Origin: Liopterus haemorrhoidalis
Lineage: Eukaryota > Arthropoda > Insecta > Coleoptera > Dytiscidae
Length of the DNA: 64,000 nt
Direction: 5' to 3'
Assembly (NCBI GenBank): GCA_963971575.1
Contig: OZ020619.1
Span: 20,528,813-20,592,812, forward strand
The position numbers and the translations under genes are program-made. This document shows, piece by piece, positions 1-10,185 of this stretch. The notes beneath the pieces were generated by a model. It saw only the letters and a list, made by a program, of their open reading frames with translations, searched no databases and had not been told where the DNA came from. Position 1 is the first letter of the stretch, and each line of letters starts with the position of its first letter.

Positions 1-788
1 CCGTGAGCACACATTTCCCGGGGTTGGTCGTGGGTTGTCCGAAGGTTGGTCCAAGGTTTGGCAACCAGTTGTCCTGGTGCTCTTGGACAGGACCCTGGTT
101 TTGAGAGTCGCAGTGGCCGTTGTGTCTTCGTCAAGATTAGCTTTTATGTTGGCTGTCAGTGATCTCAACACCTTAGCTGCTTTTTTAATTTCAACTTTGG
201 TGTTTGTGTTGGTCTCCGTCAATATATTTAGCTCCTTAACAGCCTTTGTGAGTCTGTCTACCAGGCGTTTCAGTTCCGGTTCCTTTTCCGGGGTATCTTC
301 CCTAGGCCTTTTACTGTAGGCATCGGTTTTTTGACCCTCCGTGGGTTTTGGCTCTCGATTTTTCGCCACTGGGCCAGTGTTCTTGCACGCGATCCTTCTG
401 GAGGGGATCTACCAATGGAGTCTCTCCTGCCAAATATCGCTTTGGGATCTTCCATATCTGGGTCCACTTCCTTGTTCTTGTCACGTCCTCTCCCATTTTT
501 GGATGGGTTTGTGGCCGTGTTCGATCTTTCCTTTAATGTATCGAGATGGGCGGCTGCACTGTTAGGTCTCGCCACTCTTGTCATTCCGGCTTCAGCTTGT
601 GTTTTACGCTGGGACTGGGTCATCCCCGAGTCCTCCACTTCTGTGGCAGCGACAGCTGTCTCCTCTTCCACTGCTGTTGGCGTACTCTCTTTGTTATGCC
701 GTGGTGGCGTTCTCCGTATGGCTCTACTCTTCTTAAATACTTTTTCCGCGCTTTCGTTGATTTGGTCCCCCTTATTCTTTGCTTCCAT
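1..788 (-). pseudogene. ORF1 (gag-like) of an R1-type LINE, frameshifted and cut by the window edge
   Basis: The minus-strand reading frame starts at an ATG (788) and is rich in Lys, Arg, Glu and Thr with no membrane segment. Its first frame stops at 270. A second frame, entered around position 330 near a run of six A on the minus strand, stays open to the window start. That part reads like the charged helical segment of R1/TRAS-type gag proteins (KRPRED, then a KRLVDRLTKAVKELN stretch). The zinc knuckles expected near the C terminus would lie outside the window. Seen: two overlapping open frames and their composition. Known: R1-clade LINEs have an RNA-binding gag-like ORF1 upstream of the endonuclease/RT. 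Inferred: this is one ORF1 with a frameshift, or a sequencing indel in the homopolymer. Plus-strand frames over the same bases are antisense shadows. Confidence 0.5.
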
Positions 789-1290
789 ATTTTGTTTCTT
801 GCCAGCGCATCGTGTGCGATGGAGCAGGCCAGAAGGTTAGGAACGGGTATACCCTCGGACGCTTGTCTTACCCCAGTTCCCTGAGGCCTAACCTTATTCT
901 GTTTATCCGGCCCCGGAATACACGGACGGGCCGAGCCCGCTCGGCGCAGTAGGGGATCCGACACCCCCTACTCATCGCACACTTCCTGATCAGGGTCCGA
1001 AGCGGCTGGTTCCTGACTCACACAACCTCTACGTTTCGGCAGAGATGAACTCACAGCAGGTCTTCAACCCCGTAGCCCGGGGGACCCCACCCACAATTCA
1101 CCAACGTAAGACCACGGAGCCTCTGAGCACGACCCACGCGAGTATTGTGTGAGCCGATCGTTTGGCTCTTCCGCCCCCTCGGCCATTGCGACGTTAAGTC
1201 GTCATCTGCCCTCGGGGCCGTTGGCCGGTTCGCATGAGAAATGAAGATTAGAAAAAGACCCCTAGCCCTAGTCGCCTAGTAGCCTCGGAG
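789..1290 (-). other. Non-coding leader between two R1-type LINE pieces
   Basis: This is G+C-richer than the rest of the window and has no convincing coding frame. It sits between the 3' break of an RT fragment (ending at 1291) and the ATG of the gag-like ORF at 788, so it is most simply the 5' untranslated region of the downstream minus-strand R1-type element. No tRNA, rRNA or clear promoter was recognised in it. Confidence 0.4.
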
Positions 1291-2112
1291 TCAACAGAGA
1301 AGAGGGTTGGTCCAGGAGGACCGATAGAAGAGCTTGAAGGTCAATCTCACCCCAGACAAGTTGACCGCCTTAATAGCGTCAGTAGTGCTTCTGCCTTCTC
1401 TGAAACCATACTGATTTACAGATAGTTCAGTTTTCCCTTGTAGGTGTTCTCTGATCCTGGCATTTAGCATTTGTCCCAGGAGCTTGCCGTATACGTCTAA
1501 CAGACATAGCGGCCTGTAGGAGCTCGGGTGCTCTGCTGGTTTACCTCTCTTTGATGTGAGGACTACCCTTGCAATTTTCCATTTATTCGGGAATTTTCCG
1601 GTTTTCAGAATGTTATTCATGACGCCAAGCACTTCCTGGGGGCATTCCTCTACTGTAGCAATTACTACCTCCGGTGGGATTCCGTCAGGTCCTGGAGCCT
1701 TCTTTTTTTTGATTTTGTTTGCTGCCATTGAGAGTTCCACCTCTGTGAATTGCTCCGCGCATGGTTCTTCTTTTGGCAGTTTTTCTATCCAGTTTGCCTC
1801 TCTGTGTCTATGAAGAAGAGCGCTAATGACATCTCTGGTTTTTTCCTTCTCCAGATTTATTGGCGGGGTTCGAATTTTCAACCTTTTGGTAGCGATTTTG
1901 TAGCCGTCTCCCCAAGGGTTTTGGTTCACTTCTTCGCAGAGTCGGCACCAGCAATCACTTTGTGCCTGTCTGATTGCGTTTCGGAGTCTTCTCCTCGCCT
2001 CTCTGGCTTCTTCTTGTCGCAATATTTCCCGTCGTATTTTTTTGCTTTCCTCTGGTACTGTCGTCGCCGGTGGTGCGCAGCTCTTCGAAGGTTTGCTATA
2101 TCTTCGTTCCAC
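1291..2112 (-). pseudogene. R1-clade LINE reverse transcriptase fragment, truncated at both ends
   Basis: The 273-residue frame covers the linker and first RT motifs of a non-LTR retrotransposon. An Arg-rich helix is followed by NPWGDGYKIATKRL, the R1/TRAS-type linker. The RT start motif KKKAPGPDGIPPE lies near residue 140, and SYRPLCLLDVYGKLL and NQYGFREGRSTTDAI follow near residues 200 and 240. The frame then leaves the family after DAIKAV, and the catalytic YADD motif and C-terminal domain are missing. The endonuclease is missing too, because the frame begins close to a TTAGG-type repeat. A dead fragment of an R1-clade element. The listed start codon is simply the first ATG. Confidence 0.85.
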
Positions 2113-2115
2113 CAG

Positions 2116-2133
2116 AACCTAACCTAACCTAAC
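2116..2133 (-). repeat. Short insect-telomere-type repeat, (TTAGG)n
   Basis: The plus strand shows three AACCT units followed by AACT, which is TTAGG on the minus strand, directly upstream of the 5'-truncated R1-type RT. TTAGG is the canonical telomere repeat of most insects, and TRAS/SART elements of the R1 clade insert into it. Three units are few, so chance is possible. Confidence 0.45.
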
Positions 2134-2134
2134 T

Positions 2135-3231
2135 AGTCGTCGCAAAACTTACTCAATGAATTATATCAGTAAAATGTGGTACAATTCAGTTGACGATCCA
2201 GCGTCCCTTCGCCATTTAAATTTCTATGTTCCTTTCAGGTCCACTAGAACAGCGTTTCTCAACCGGGGGGCCGTAAAGGCTTCGTCGGGGGGGCGCGAAA
2301 TCATACAAGATCGAAACATGAAAATAGAATAGAAATGCGCTCAATCTGGCAACATATAAATTTTATTCATATTTATAAATACGAGTGTCTTACATTTATA
2401 TTCATAACAATATACCTTTCATAAAATAAATATTTAATCTATTATTATATCTAATATACTAATTTTGACAACTAATTTAAACTACAGGGTATTTCAAACG
2501 TTTAAGCCGAACTAAATGGAATTTAATTTAGTATAGTTGTCACTAGCTAACTTTATAATGAGTAAAATGGGCTTTTGCTAAATAAAATGATCAAAAGCTT
2601 CATTCAATTGATAAAAATTACTAGATTTGAAAATCTAGTTCCGCTTAAATCAAAGAAAAGGACTATAAGTAAACTATATCAAGGTCAAATAAGGTATGTG
2701 TCGGTTGATGCGTTTCTTTGACCATGTTTCGCGTTGGAGGTACTTCAAATACTTTGAAGTTGTACTTTGAAGTAGGTACGACTTGAAAGTGCAATATCAA
2801 TATATATCTTTTTATTACCCTCCGAGCGACAGATAAATCAAGAGTAAGGATGCGAATTTGTTAAAATCCAAATGTAAGGCCCTTTGAACACTTGTAAATA
2901 AAAATACTTTACTTTCAAGTCGTTATAGGGAATACAATGGTCATATAAAAATATCAGTTTTTTTGTCATCCGTAAAAGATACTAAAAAAATGTTTAAGTA
3001 AAAGTTGTTTCTTTTGAAAAGCTCTATCCAAAGATACCCAATATGACATACGTTCCCATTTAAAAATTCTAAATTGTCCTTGATATCCTGTACTTCCGAT
3101 TTATTCCAGAAAATTTCAATACTACCATTCAATTTTTGGGATAAATTTTAGTTCAAAAATTTTCCCAACTTTCTAACACGTCGCCTTTCCGAAAAAACTC
3201 GTGTTCCCTCTATCTTGATACACCATATATA
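2135..3231. other. Gene-free stretch with a hAT-like terminus and one MITE
   Basis: No coding frame is supported. A hAT-like terminal sequence (CAGCGTTTCTCAACCGGGG) starts near 2255, with no matching opposite end seen. A MITE copy lies at 2482-2668. Around 2740-2790 the motif ACTTTGAAGT recurs in direct and inverted orientation. Confidence 0.4.
2482..2668. mobile_element. MITE copy of the GCGGAACTA family
   Basis: About 187 bp with imperfect terminal inverted repeats built around CCGAACTA at the left and TAGTTCCGC at the right, with a conserved core containing ATGATCAAAAG and ACTAGATTTGAAAATCTAG. The same family recurs at 16953-17140, 19867-20054 and as the tandem array at 47599-48877. It has no coding capacity. 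Confidence 0.65.
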
Positions 3232-3497
3232 TGTAAACAAATGAGGGATTTATTGTTTAAATAAAACTCAAGTTGTTCACAGACTATTTTATTCTAGGTA
3301 TTCACTCTTACAACGTATGAAAACATCTGATCTCTCTATCAAATTCTACGTGTGTTTTATAAAAACCAATTAGTGTAATGAGCCGTCATCATTATCGTTA
3401 ATGAGTTGTTATCATTAGTGGGTCCAGATTACGGATTGCATCTTGATAACATTTTATGGTGACGTAACAGGGCTTCGTGGAAGGCTAGATGCTAACA
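3232..3497 (-). repeat. 3' LTR of the Gypsy-type element
   Basis: This 266 bp repeat matches 7264-7529 almost base for base; one visible difference is AAATGAGG versus AAATAAGG near the outer edge. On the plus strand it runs TGTAAAC...GCTAACA, so both ends carry the usual TG/CA. Confidence 0.85.
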
Positions 3498-4200
3498 CGG
3501 CCGTCCTTCTACTGGCGTGTCCTCACGTCCTTTCTGTAGACAAATATCTGGTAAATGATGATGTGGTAGATGTCATCAGGGGATGATCATGTAGACCTTA
3601 GAATAGTCTGAAACAGTCTTCAAAAAGATTTAAGGAAAAAGAAAAGATTTAAGGTCCAATATCATTGACCTTTTAAGGTCCCTGACCATTTAAGATCCCT
3701 GATCATTTAAGATCCACACCATTGACCATTTAAGATCCACACCACATTCGAGGGCCCTCATTCAATCTACATATAGACCATGGTCTTAACCTAGACGATA
3801 CCTGACCGTTCAACTGCTCTCAACTGGCAGAGACGGTCCCTTATCGTTCAACTGGCAGAGACGATCCCTGACCGTTCAACTGCTCTCAACTAGCAGAGAC
3901 GGTCCCTGATCGTTCAACTGCCCTCAACACGACCAGTGTGTCTTGCGGTACTCGACAAGCTATCAATTCTTAACTCAACTATCCATTTATTTCATTACAG
4001 ATTGTCTACAGTACCCAACAAGCTCAGTGACTGTCGCTTCTTTATACTCGGTGCCTTCACAAAGCAAAAACGACCAGTGTGTCTTGCGGTACTCAACAAG
4101 CTCAGTGACTGTCGCTGCTTCATACTCAGTGCCTTATCATTTTATGAAAGCAATAACATGTCTTTTACCATTCTAGTTATTCTCAACATAATCAGTTACC
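3498..4200. repeat. Tandem-repetitive 3' non-coding part of the Gypsy-type element
   Basis: Several short repeat series are visible: ATTTAAGATCC repeats (about 3660-3740), GTTCAACTG...GGCAGAGACGGTCC repeats (about 3810-3925), and a roughly 140 bp repeat starting ACGACCAGTGTGTCTTGCGG (about 3932 and 4070). Segments reading TTGTCGAGTACCGCAAG and CTGTAGACAATCTGTAAT on the minus strand are shared with the short LTR elements at 7536-8398 and 52839-54568, tying the families together. Confidence 0.6.
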
Positions 4201-4620
4201 TTCGTGCGGTTTAAGCGCTACATAAATAGCGATCGTTCGCCCTTACACTCAAAACTTCATAAGGCCCTAGAAGCTTGGCCCCCAACTTGCCGCTACCGGT
4301 CAATTGTATGTCTTCTACTACTACTTTTTCTCCAATTCCATAACGGATAGCTTCCGCTCTCGAAGCGCCGCCTGTCATCTCCTAGTCTTTTCCAGGAACA
4401 TGGTCTGCAGAACTCGAATGCTGTAAAAAGTCGAGGGCTGTTGTTCTAAAAAATAAAACGATTAATGTTGAGAAATCTCCTCTAACGGCACAACTCTGGC
4501 CGTAAGAGATCAATTATTAGACCAGTTTCTTCTTTATTATCCCAGAAACTGACTAATCTGCCAGTGGTAATCCAACCACCCTAAAAAGACAAAATACAAC
4601 TGATCAACTAATACTTAGCA

Positions 4621-5145
4621 TTAAAAGTTACCTGACTCATCAGATTCGAACATCTCGATGAGGTATTTCATATCACAGCTCACCATCCAACTTTCAGGCC
4701 ACCGACTTACTAGTCCCTTTGCTGCCTTAGTGATGAAATTCGTAACAACTTTCATCAACTCGTATCGACCTTTATCTAAGCATTTAAGTACATCATAGGG
4801 ACCCAAAAGCTCGTAATCTGTTTTTACTGATGTACAATTTGGAATCCCTATGTGTCAGCACAAAATCTCCCAACGAAAACCGTAAAGTATCTCGCCTTTT
4901 TCGGTTAGCGTTTTCAAAGCCACGATTATCTCTCATTGTTCTCTCAACACTTTCGCGATCAAGTTGTCGATTCCGTAATGGTGTTACATCGCGCAAAAGG
5001 GCTTGATTTGATTCAAGCCTTCATTATCTGGGCTGGAATTATCTACTCCCAAGAGCAGTTGCAAAGGTGTCGTACCAGTGTTTTTGTATTGTATTGTGAT
5101 TTCAAGACCAACTGAATTTTCTATATACCGCTCGACCATACTGAC
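4621..5145 (-). pseudogene. Integrase C-terminal remnant of a Gypsy-type pol
   Basis: Three minus-strand frames join into the end of a retroviral-type integrase. The first, about 5145-4990, contains YKNTGTTPLQLLLGVD, resembling the last part of the integrase core. The second, 4996-4793, contains RFSLGDFVLTHRDSK. The third, 4806-4621, contains GPYDVLKCLDKGRYEL and ends ITKAAKGLVSRWPESW, the SH3-like tail found in arthropod Gypsy integrases. Frameshifts sit near 4990 and 4800. The catalytic DDE residues are not present in this remnant. In an intact element this enzyme inserts the cDNA into the genome; this copy cannot. Confidence 0.65.
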
Positions 5146-7246
5146 ATTTTTTTTTTATTTCTCTTCAGATCATTTCATTTTCTAGTTCAGGTAAACTGCG
5201 ACTTTATCTGTTATCAAGCGCATTGTCAAAACAAGTAAAATTAAGTAGAATGCTACGGTTCCCACTATTTTAGTCCTTGTTGGAGTTCTCCAAGGAAGGA
5301 AGAACAAATTTAATTAATTTATCTCCTGGCACTAAAACCTGCAATAACTGTATCAAAAGATCTGCGCAAGCAATGTGCATTAATTTTAAATTCTCTCTCT
5401 CTCTCTTTATATTGGCATTTTCATCAAATGTGTATCATTAGTACAGACTTACGGCCAAGACATATTTGACACCTTAGCGACACCTTCGACACCTTTCGCT
5501 TGCCTATATTTATCTGTGTATCCACAACCACCACATCAGTTACAGACTCAACTTGGTACTCCTGTATTATTGAACCTGGAAGAACTAAAAATTTAACATT
5601 CATGAGATTTAAAACATTATTATTTTTTTTTAATGTGTAACTCTGTAAAAGCTAGTTCTCTGAAATTTCAAAACCTTTTCTTTTTAGAATACTCACAATA
5701 ATAATAACACTCTTTGAATTACCTTGTTAAGTCCTTATGCAAAATTTCTAAATTACCAAGAACGAATTAGAAATAGCATACCTCATTATTCTCTTATTAT
5801 TTGGTGCCAAATTTCCCTACCATCTTTCATTTATCCTTTATTTTAGCCTTGCAATGCTATCGGAAAATTTATTTGCATCTTGTAGTGTAGTTCAGCCCTT
5901 ACTATTAGTTTGAACGTACTTTATCCAAATTCATGCTAGAACATTTCAACTTCTACGCATCACTGTCAACAAACTACTTGGTCAATTTATAAGCTGCCAT
6001 TCACAATAACAAATGTCAAATTTTACGAATATAGCAATGACACATTTCAATCTTGCCATCTAGTGGTCGTATGTAAAAACATAAAAGGTAACTCTCGTAT
6101 TTCGCATTTCTAATATCAGTGATCTGCCGTTTGTCATTCTGAATACAAATTTCTAATTCTTATCAAAGTTTAAACTCAATCATCAGAACTTAGATCTCTA
6201 AACTCAAAACTCAAATATCAAAATATGAAATCTTAAGTTTTAATACTCTAATACAAATTTCAAATAATTGATCTCTTAACTCAAATCGTATTACTCTTAA
6301 TTTTAAATCATTTTAATTGATCTCTAATTTCAATTATCAATTTCAACTATCAAATTTCAATTCTCATGACTTTTCATCGTTCGCCTCGTTCGTTGTTTTT
6401 CAGTAAGCATCGACTAATACCTGCGACATAATCAAACTAATAAAACTTCTCTTACCATTTTACTCATGTTCTAACCATTACATTCATACAATTTGTCCAT
6501 AAACAGAACACCGCTCGTTCCTTCTGACAATTTTTTTGTATTTCTACTTCATTACTGGAGCCATTTTATTCATCATCTAGATTTTCCTGCATGTAAGTTG
6601 TCTGTCCCTAAATAAAACAACGCTTGTCCATTTTGATAATTTTCTTCAATACATTTGCTACTTCGTCTTAAATGCACCTCAATCTGTTGTCAATCGCTAA
6701 GTATAAATTCTATTAGGAAATAGTTTTACCAGACGTAACTAGTTTGATAGCACGAATAATACCTGAAAAACTATAGCCTGCAAAAGTGTTTCATCTGAAA
6801 ACGTCGGAAAACGTTTCGTTTTCCTTCCACGGTGGAAGTTCCACCAATGTGTTCCACCATAATCACTTATTATTTGCAATAATTGAAACGTATCACTTGC
6901 GTTTTTCACTTTCAAACTACTATCTTAGACAAACAATATTTTCATACCCATTTGTTCCATTTTTCCCATTCACAACCAGAAACGTTTTCGAACGTTCGCC
7001 TTCGCAAATTGATTAAATAAGTTTTTCATGAACAAAATTGCATAATTAACTTTTGTAACTGTTCAAGAACACAAACTTAAATTTAATAATATCCGAAACA
7101 ACGCAGACAGGTAATAATTTGTCACATCACTATTTGTCACTTAATCATCAAATTAATAATTTAAACAAAACACAAAATGTGTTGCAAAAATGCAACAATG
7201 CAAGATCCCAATAAAATAACAGAAACAACACATTATAAAGACGTGC
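5146..7246. other. AT-rich internal region of the Gypsy-type element, no gene seen
   Basis: This stretch lies between the integrase remnant and the primer-binding site, where gag and the rest of pol would be expected. No frame resembling gag, protease, RT or RNase H was found. Around 6170-6370 it consists of repeated AT-rich phrases of the form TCTCTAA/ACTCAAAT/TTCAAAT. It appears to be substituted or decayed internal sequence. Confidence 0.45.
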
Positions 7247-7247
7247 G

Positions 7248-7263
7248 CGAATCCCACTTCTGA
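7248..7263 (-). promoter_or_regulatory. Primer-binding site of the Gypsy-type element
   Basis: Immediately inside the right-hand LTR the minus strand reads TCAGAAGTGGGATTCG. This is complementary to the 3' end of insect tRNA-Leu as I remember it (…CGAATCCCACTTCTGA…). It fixes 7264-7529 as the 5' LTR and minus as the coding strand. The tRNA assignment is from memory. Confidence 0.6.
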
Positions 7264-7529
7264 TGTAAACAAATAAGGGATTTATTGTTTAAATAAAACT
7301 CAAGTTGTTCACAGACTATTTTATTCTAGGTATTCACTCTTACAACGTATGAAAACATCTGATCTCTCTATCAAATTCTACGTGTGTTTTATAAAAACCA
7401 ATTAGTGTAATGAGCCGTCATCATTATCGTTAATGAGTTGTTATCATTAGTGGGTCCAGATTACGGATTGCATCTTGATAACATTTTATGGTGACGTAAC
7501 AGGGCTTCGTGGAAGGCTAGATGCTAACA
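7264..7529 (-). repeat. 5' LTR of the Gypsy-type element
   Basis: Near-identical partner of 3232-3497. It is followed on the plus side by TATATA and then, within 7 bp, by the start of another LTR-type element (7536), so two retroelements abut in a TA-rich site. Confidence 0.85.
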
Positions 7530-7535
7530 TATATA

Positions 7536-8398
7536 TGTTAGCGAAAATATAATTATGCAACATTTACACTTATTAACGATCGTAGGGTGCTATATCGTTG
7601 CTAAGGCATATTGTTTTATGTAAATATAATAGTATAAAATATATCATTGATGTGTGAGACGTATTAGTTGATCAATAAAATCATGTCTTATTATTCATAA
7701 AATACCTTTTTTATTAATATCAGAAGTGCGATTGGCCTATCACCCACAAGAAAATTAAAATAGAAGACTATAAGTGCAATATTAAAAATATTTTTTTTAA
7801 TGCAACCATTGTATAGGCGTAAAGAAATTTTTGTATAATATTGCAAAGGCTTATGTAAAGAGAATCACATAAAGGTAGTATGAATTATGAGCTAGATAAT
7901 AGATTGGCGAATTTTAAGTATTTTGTCAAAAAACTACTTCAAGTGGTTTCTATGGAAATGATACTCATTGGAATAAATTTGAAATGTGACATTTTTTTGA
8001 AAAATGGATCGGATTGACAGAATAAACTGATAAATGTAATTGCTAATGAGTTGAGAGAAAAGGTTGTCGAGTACCGCAAGACATGCCGCTGCCAGTGGCA
8101 TCAGTCCGGTAATAGCTCTGTAACCATGGTGGCAGATGGTGAGCTATGGCGACGGGCTGATGATGTTGATGATAAAGCACTGTGTGTGCAGAAATGAATA
8201 AACGGCCTCTGAGCTTGTTGTACTGTAGACAATCTGTAATGAAGGAAACTAATAGATAGTTATATGTGCTATATCGTTGCTAAGGCATATTGTTTTATGT
8301 AAATAGAATAGTATAAAATATATCATTGATGTGTGAGACGTATTAGTTGATCAATAAAATCATGTCTTATTATTCATAAAATACCTTTTTTATTAATA
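7536..8398 (+). mobile_element. Truncated copy of the short non-autonomous LTR element
   Basis: A left LTR (7536-7719, TGTTAGCG...TTAATA) is followed at once by TCAGAAGTGCGATTGG, the same primer-binding position as in the complete copy at 52839-54568. About 550 bp of matching internal sequence follows. The copy then jumps near 8264, at TATATGTGCTATAT, into the middle of the right LTR (to 8398). Compared with the complete copy it has lost the 3' internal part and the start of the right LTR. No coding frame is supported. Confidence 0.75.
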
Positions 8399-8438
8399 TA
8401 TATATAGTTGGATTGTTGTTCTTGACGAAAAATGTAGG

Positions 8439-8543
8439 AGGAAATAAAAATTCTTGAATACTCGTCAAAAGTTTATTTATAAAATATTAAGAGACGTTTC
8501 GACTGGTAAATCCAGTCATCCTCAGTCTATAAATAAAAATTAT
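8439..8543 (-). repeat. Inverted terminal copy (left) of the Penelope-like 3' end
   Basis: Reverse complement of 10004-10108, from AGGAAATAAAAATTC at the outer edge to about AAAAATTA inside. The two copies differ only in the hairpin loop (GGTAAATCC versus GGATGACC region). It contains the hammerhead-like core in antisense. Confidence 0.85.
8487..8526 (-). ncRNA. Hammerhead-like ribozyme motif in the left inverted terminus
   Basis: On the minus strand the order is CTGAGGA, a helix II hairpin GACTGG...CCAGTC, then GAAACGTCTC. This mirrors 10021-10060. The core resembles CUGAUGA...GAAA, but the second core box has G for U, so activity is doubtful. Confidence 0.4.
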
Positions 8544-8561
8544 TTTTATAATTCCATTATA

Positions 8562-9515
8562 TTTAGTAATGGAAGAAGTCGAATCCAATTGTTTAAATAA
8601 ATTACCAGAAACCCCAGTTATCTATTACAGATATGTAGACGATATCATTTTAATTTATCATAAAAACTCACTCAACACGTTGCTTGAGGTTTTCAACTCT
8701 TTCCATCCACGTTTAAATTTCACTTGTGAGAAAGAAGAGAATAATACTATTGCATTTATGGATGTTTCTTTGATAAGATCGGATGACAATCTAATAGTTA
8801 CTAATTGGTATCAAAAAAATACTCATAGTTGGAGATACCTTAACTACTTATCAAACCACCCCTTATCATTGAAAATTAACGCCCTGAATAACACTATAGA
8901 TAGAGCCATCAAGTTAGCCCATCCTAATTTTAGATCTGATAACCTAAAAAACATTAAAAAAGCCTTTATTGCCAATAATTACCCCACCCATCTCATTGTG
9001 AGATGTATCAGAAAAAGAACATGGTCAGCTTTTAACAGCAATCCTGATAATATAAATGTAAACAACAACCAGTACATTAGTTTTCCGTATCATAACACTG
9101 AGTTTGTTAATTATAAAAACATTTTCAAGAAATTTGACGTTAATTTAGCCTTCAGCTCTGATAACTTAAATCTAACATCCCTAGTCTTGAAAATTCTAAT
9201 GTTGTATATGAAATACCATGCGGAGAATGCAGTAAAACTTATATAGGGACTACTCAACAAATATTAAAAAAACGTATATGCCAACACAAAAGCGGTGTTA
9301 GGGTCAAACCTAATTGTACAGCATTAGCGGTTCATTCTAACACTACTGGTCATATTTTTGACTTTGAAAATGTCAAGATCTTAGATAAAGAAGCCCATTT
9401 TCACAAAAGAATGATATCGGAGATGTTGTGCATACACACAGCTAAAGATAAATGTGTTAATAAAAAAACTGACACGATTGGTTTAAATAAATCATATTTT
9501 AAACTTTTGCCTTAA
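8562..9515 (+). pseudogene. Penelope-like RT C-terminal part plus GIY-YIG endonuclease, one frameshift
   Basis: Similarity to the longer Penelope-like protein at 50833-52317 begins at LVMEE (8562), so most of the RT is absent, although the catalytic YVDD (YYRYVDDIILIY) is kept. The thumb region follows, with FNSFHPRLNFT and NWYQKNTHSWRYLNY. A frameshift near 9190 moves to a second frame with VVYEIPCGECSKTYIGTTQQ, the GIY-YIG motif of a Cys-containing Penelope-type endonuclease, and an ICQHKSGV helix, ending with TAA at 9513-9515. Family function: RT copies the element RNA and GIY-YIG nicks the target. This copy is dead because of truncation and frameshift. Confidence 0.85.
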
Positions 9516-9854
9516 AATTAGTTGTGCGCTTATCTACTTGTCATATTACGTTCACCTACTTAATATATTGTGACGTCTAGGTGTCTATGAGTAATATCAC
9601 AAACGACCAGACAATCTTGAGCCGTCCTGTTCTACACTGCCATGTCTACTCTGAATGTGTTTGGGATGGTTTTTTCATTTTCATTTCCGTATATTTTTTT
9701 ATAAAAATATACTTTTTTAAAATATTGACAACGTACTCTAGGTAAGAAGCTGTCTAGTTAAGAACATTTATTTTATATAACTTTTTATAATTATTTGCTT
9801 AATTTTGATTAATGTTTGTATTTTCTTAAATCTATGTAATAAATTTAGTTTCAC

Positions 9855-9877
9855 AAAATGGCGCCTCACGCCATTTT
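9855..9877. other. Perfect 9 bp hairpin in the Penelope-like 3' untranslated region
   Basis: AAAATGGCG, five bases, then CGCCATTTT. It lies between the stop codon and the hammerhead-like terminus. A structural role in the element RNA is possible but unproven. Confidence 0.5.
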
Positions 9878-10020
9878 GATAATTTTTAATTAATATGTTT
9901 AAATTATTTTCAGTTTATACTAATTTATCAATTTTCAATTTTACTTATTTTTCTTTTGTTAAAAAATACTTTTCTTTTTTTACTATTTTTTGTATTTTAC
10001 AATTGTAATTTTTATTTATA

Positions 10021-10060
10021 GACTGAGGATGACTGGATGACCAGTCGAAACGTCTCTTAA
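10021..10060 (+). ncRNA. Hammerhead-like ribozyme motif at the Penelope-like 3' end
   Basis: The sequence runs AGA-CTGAGGA-T-GACTGG-ATGA-CCAGTC-GAAACGTC-TCT. Helix II is a perfect 6 bp hairpin, helix I is short (AGA with TCT), and helix III would be minimal. Hammerhead ribozymes are established components of Penelope-like elements, where they occur near the termini. The G in CTGAGGA departs from the catalytic CUGAUGA consensus. Confidence 0.45.
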
Positions 10061-10105
10061 TATTTTATAAATAAACTTTTGACGAGTATTCAAGAATTTT
10101 TATTT

Positions 10106-10108
<3 letters not shown>

Positions 10109-10183
<75 letters not shown>
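10109..10183. repeat. (TA)n microsatellite at the palindrome's left outer edge
   Basis: An uninterrupted TA run joins the end of the Penelope-like element to the first base of the left palindrome arm. In the right arm the corresponding position continues into the body of LINE B, so the breakpoint coincides with this AT tract. Confidence 0.9.

Positions 10184-10184
<1 letters not shown>

Positions 10185-10185
<1 letters not shown>

Larger units (their letters stand above)
3232..7529 (-). mobile_element. Gypsy-type LTR retrotransposon, internally decayed
   Basis: Two near-identical 266 bp direct repeats (3232-3497 and 7264-7529) bound a 3.8 kb internal region. The coding strand is minus, shown by an integrase remnant at 4621-5145 and by a primer-binding site next to the right-hand LTR. 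Read on the minus strand the LTR runs TGTTAGC...TTTACA. The flanks are TATA on both sides, compatible with a 4-6 bp target duplication inside a TA-rich site. Gag, protease, RT and RNase H were not found, so this copy is non-autonomous. The few LTR differences suggest a fairly young insertion. Confidence 0.8.
8439..10108 (+). mobile_element. Penelope-like element, 5'-truncated, with inverted copies of its 3' end on both sides
   Basis: The element consists of a C-terminal RT part and a GIY-YIG endonuclease (8562-9515), a 0.5 kb AT-rich 3' untranslated region, and a 3' terminal motif at about 10004-10108. The same 105 bp terminal motif is present in reverse at 8439-8543. The right end abuts a (TA)n tract and the left flank is also TA-rich. 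Known: Penelope-like elements are often found with such inverted flanks. Inferred: one insertion event or a nested pair of truncated copies produced the arrangement. Confidence 0.8.

Noticed and set aside
35..884. Plus-strand open frames of 60-170 codons at the window start
   Set aside because: They are antisense to the minus-strand gag-like frames, whose composition and R1-type linker phrases are coherent; the plus frames show no domain.
3936..4214. Two overlapping plus frames with repeated RYSTS/CLAVL phrases
   Set aside because: They lie in the tandem-repetitive 3' non-coding part of a minus-strand LTR element.
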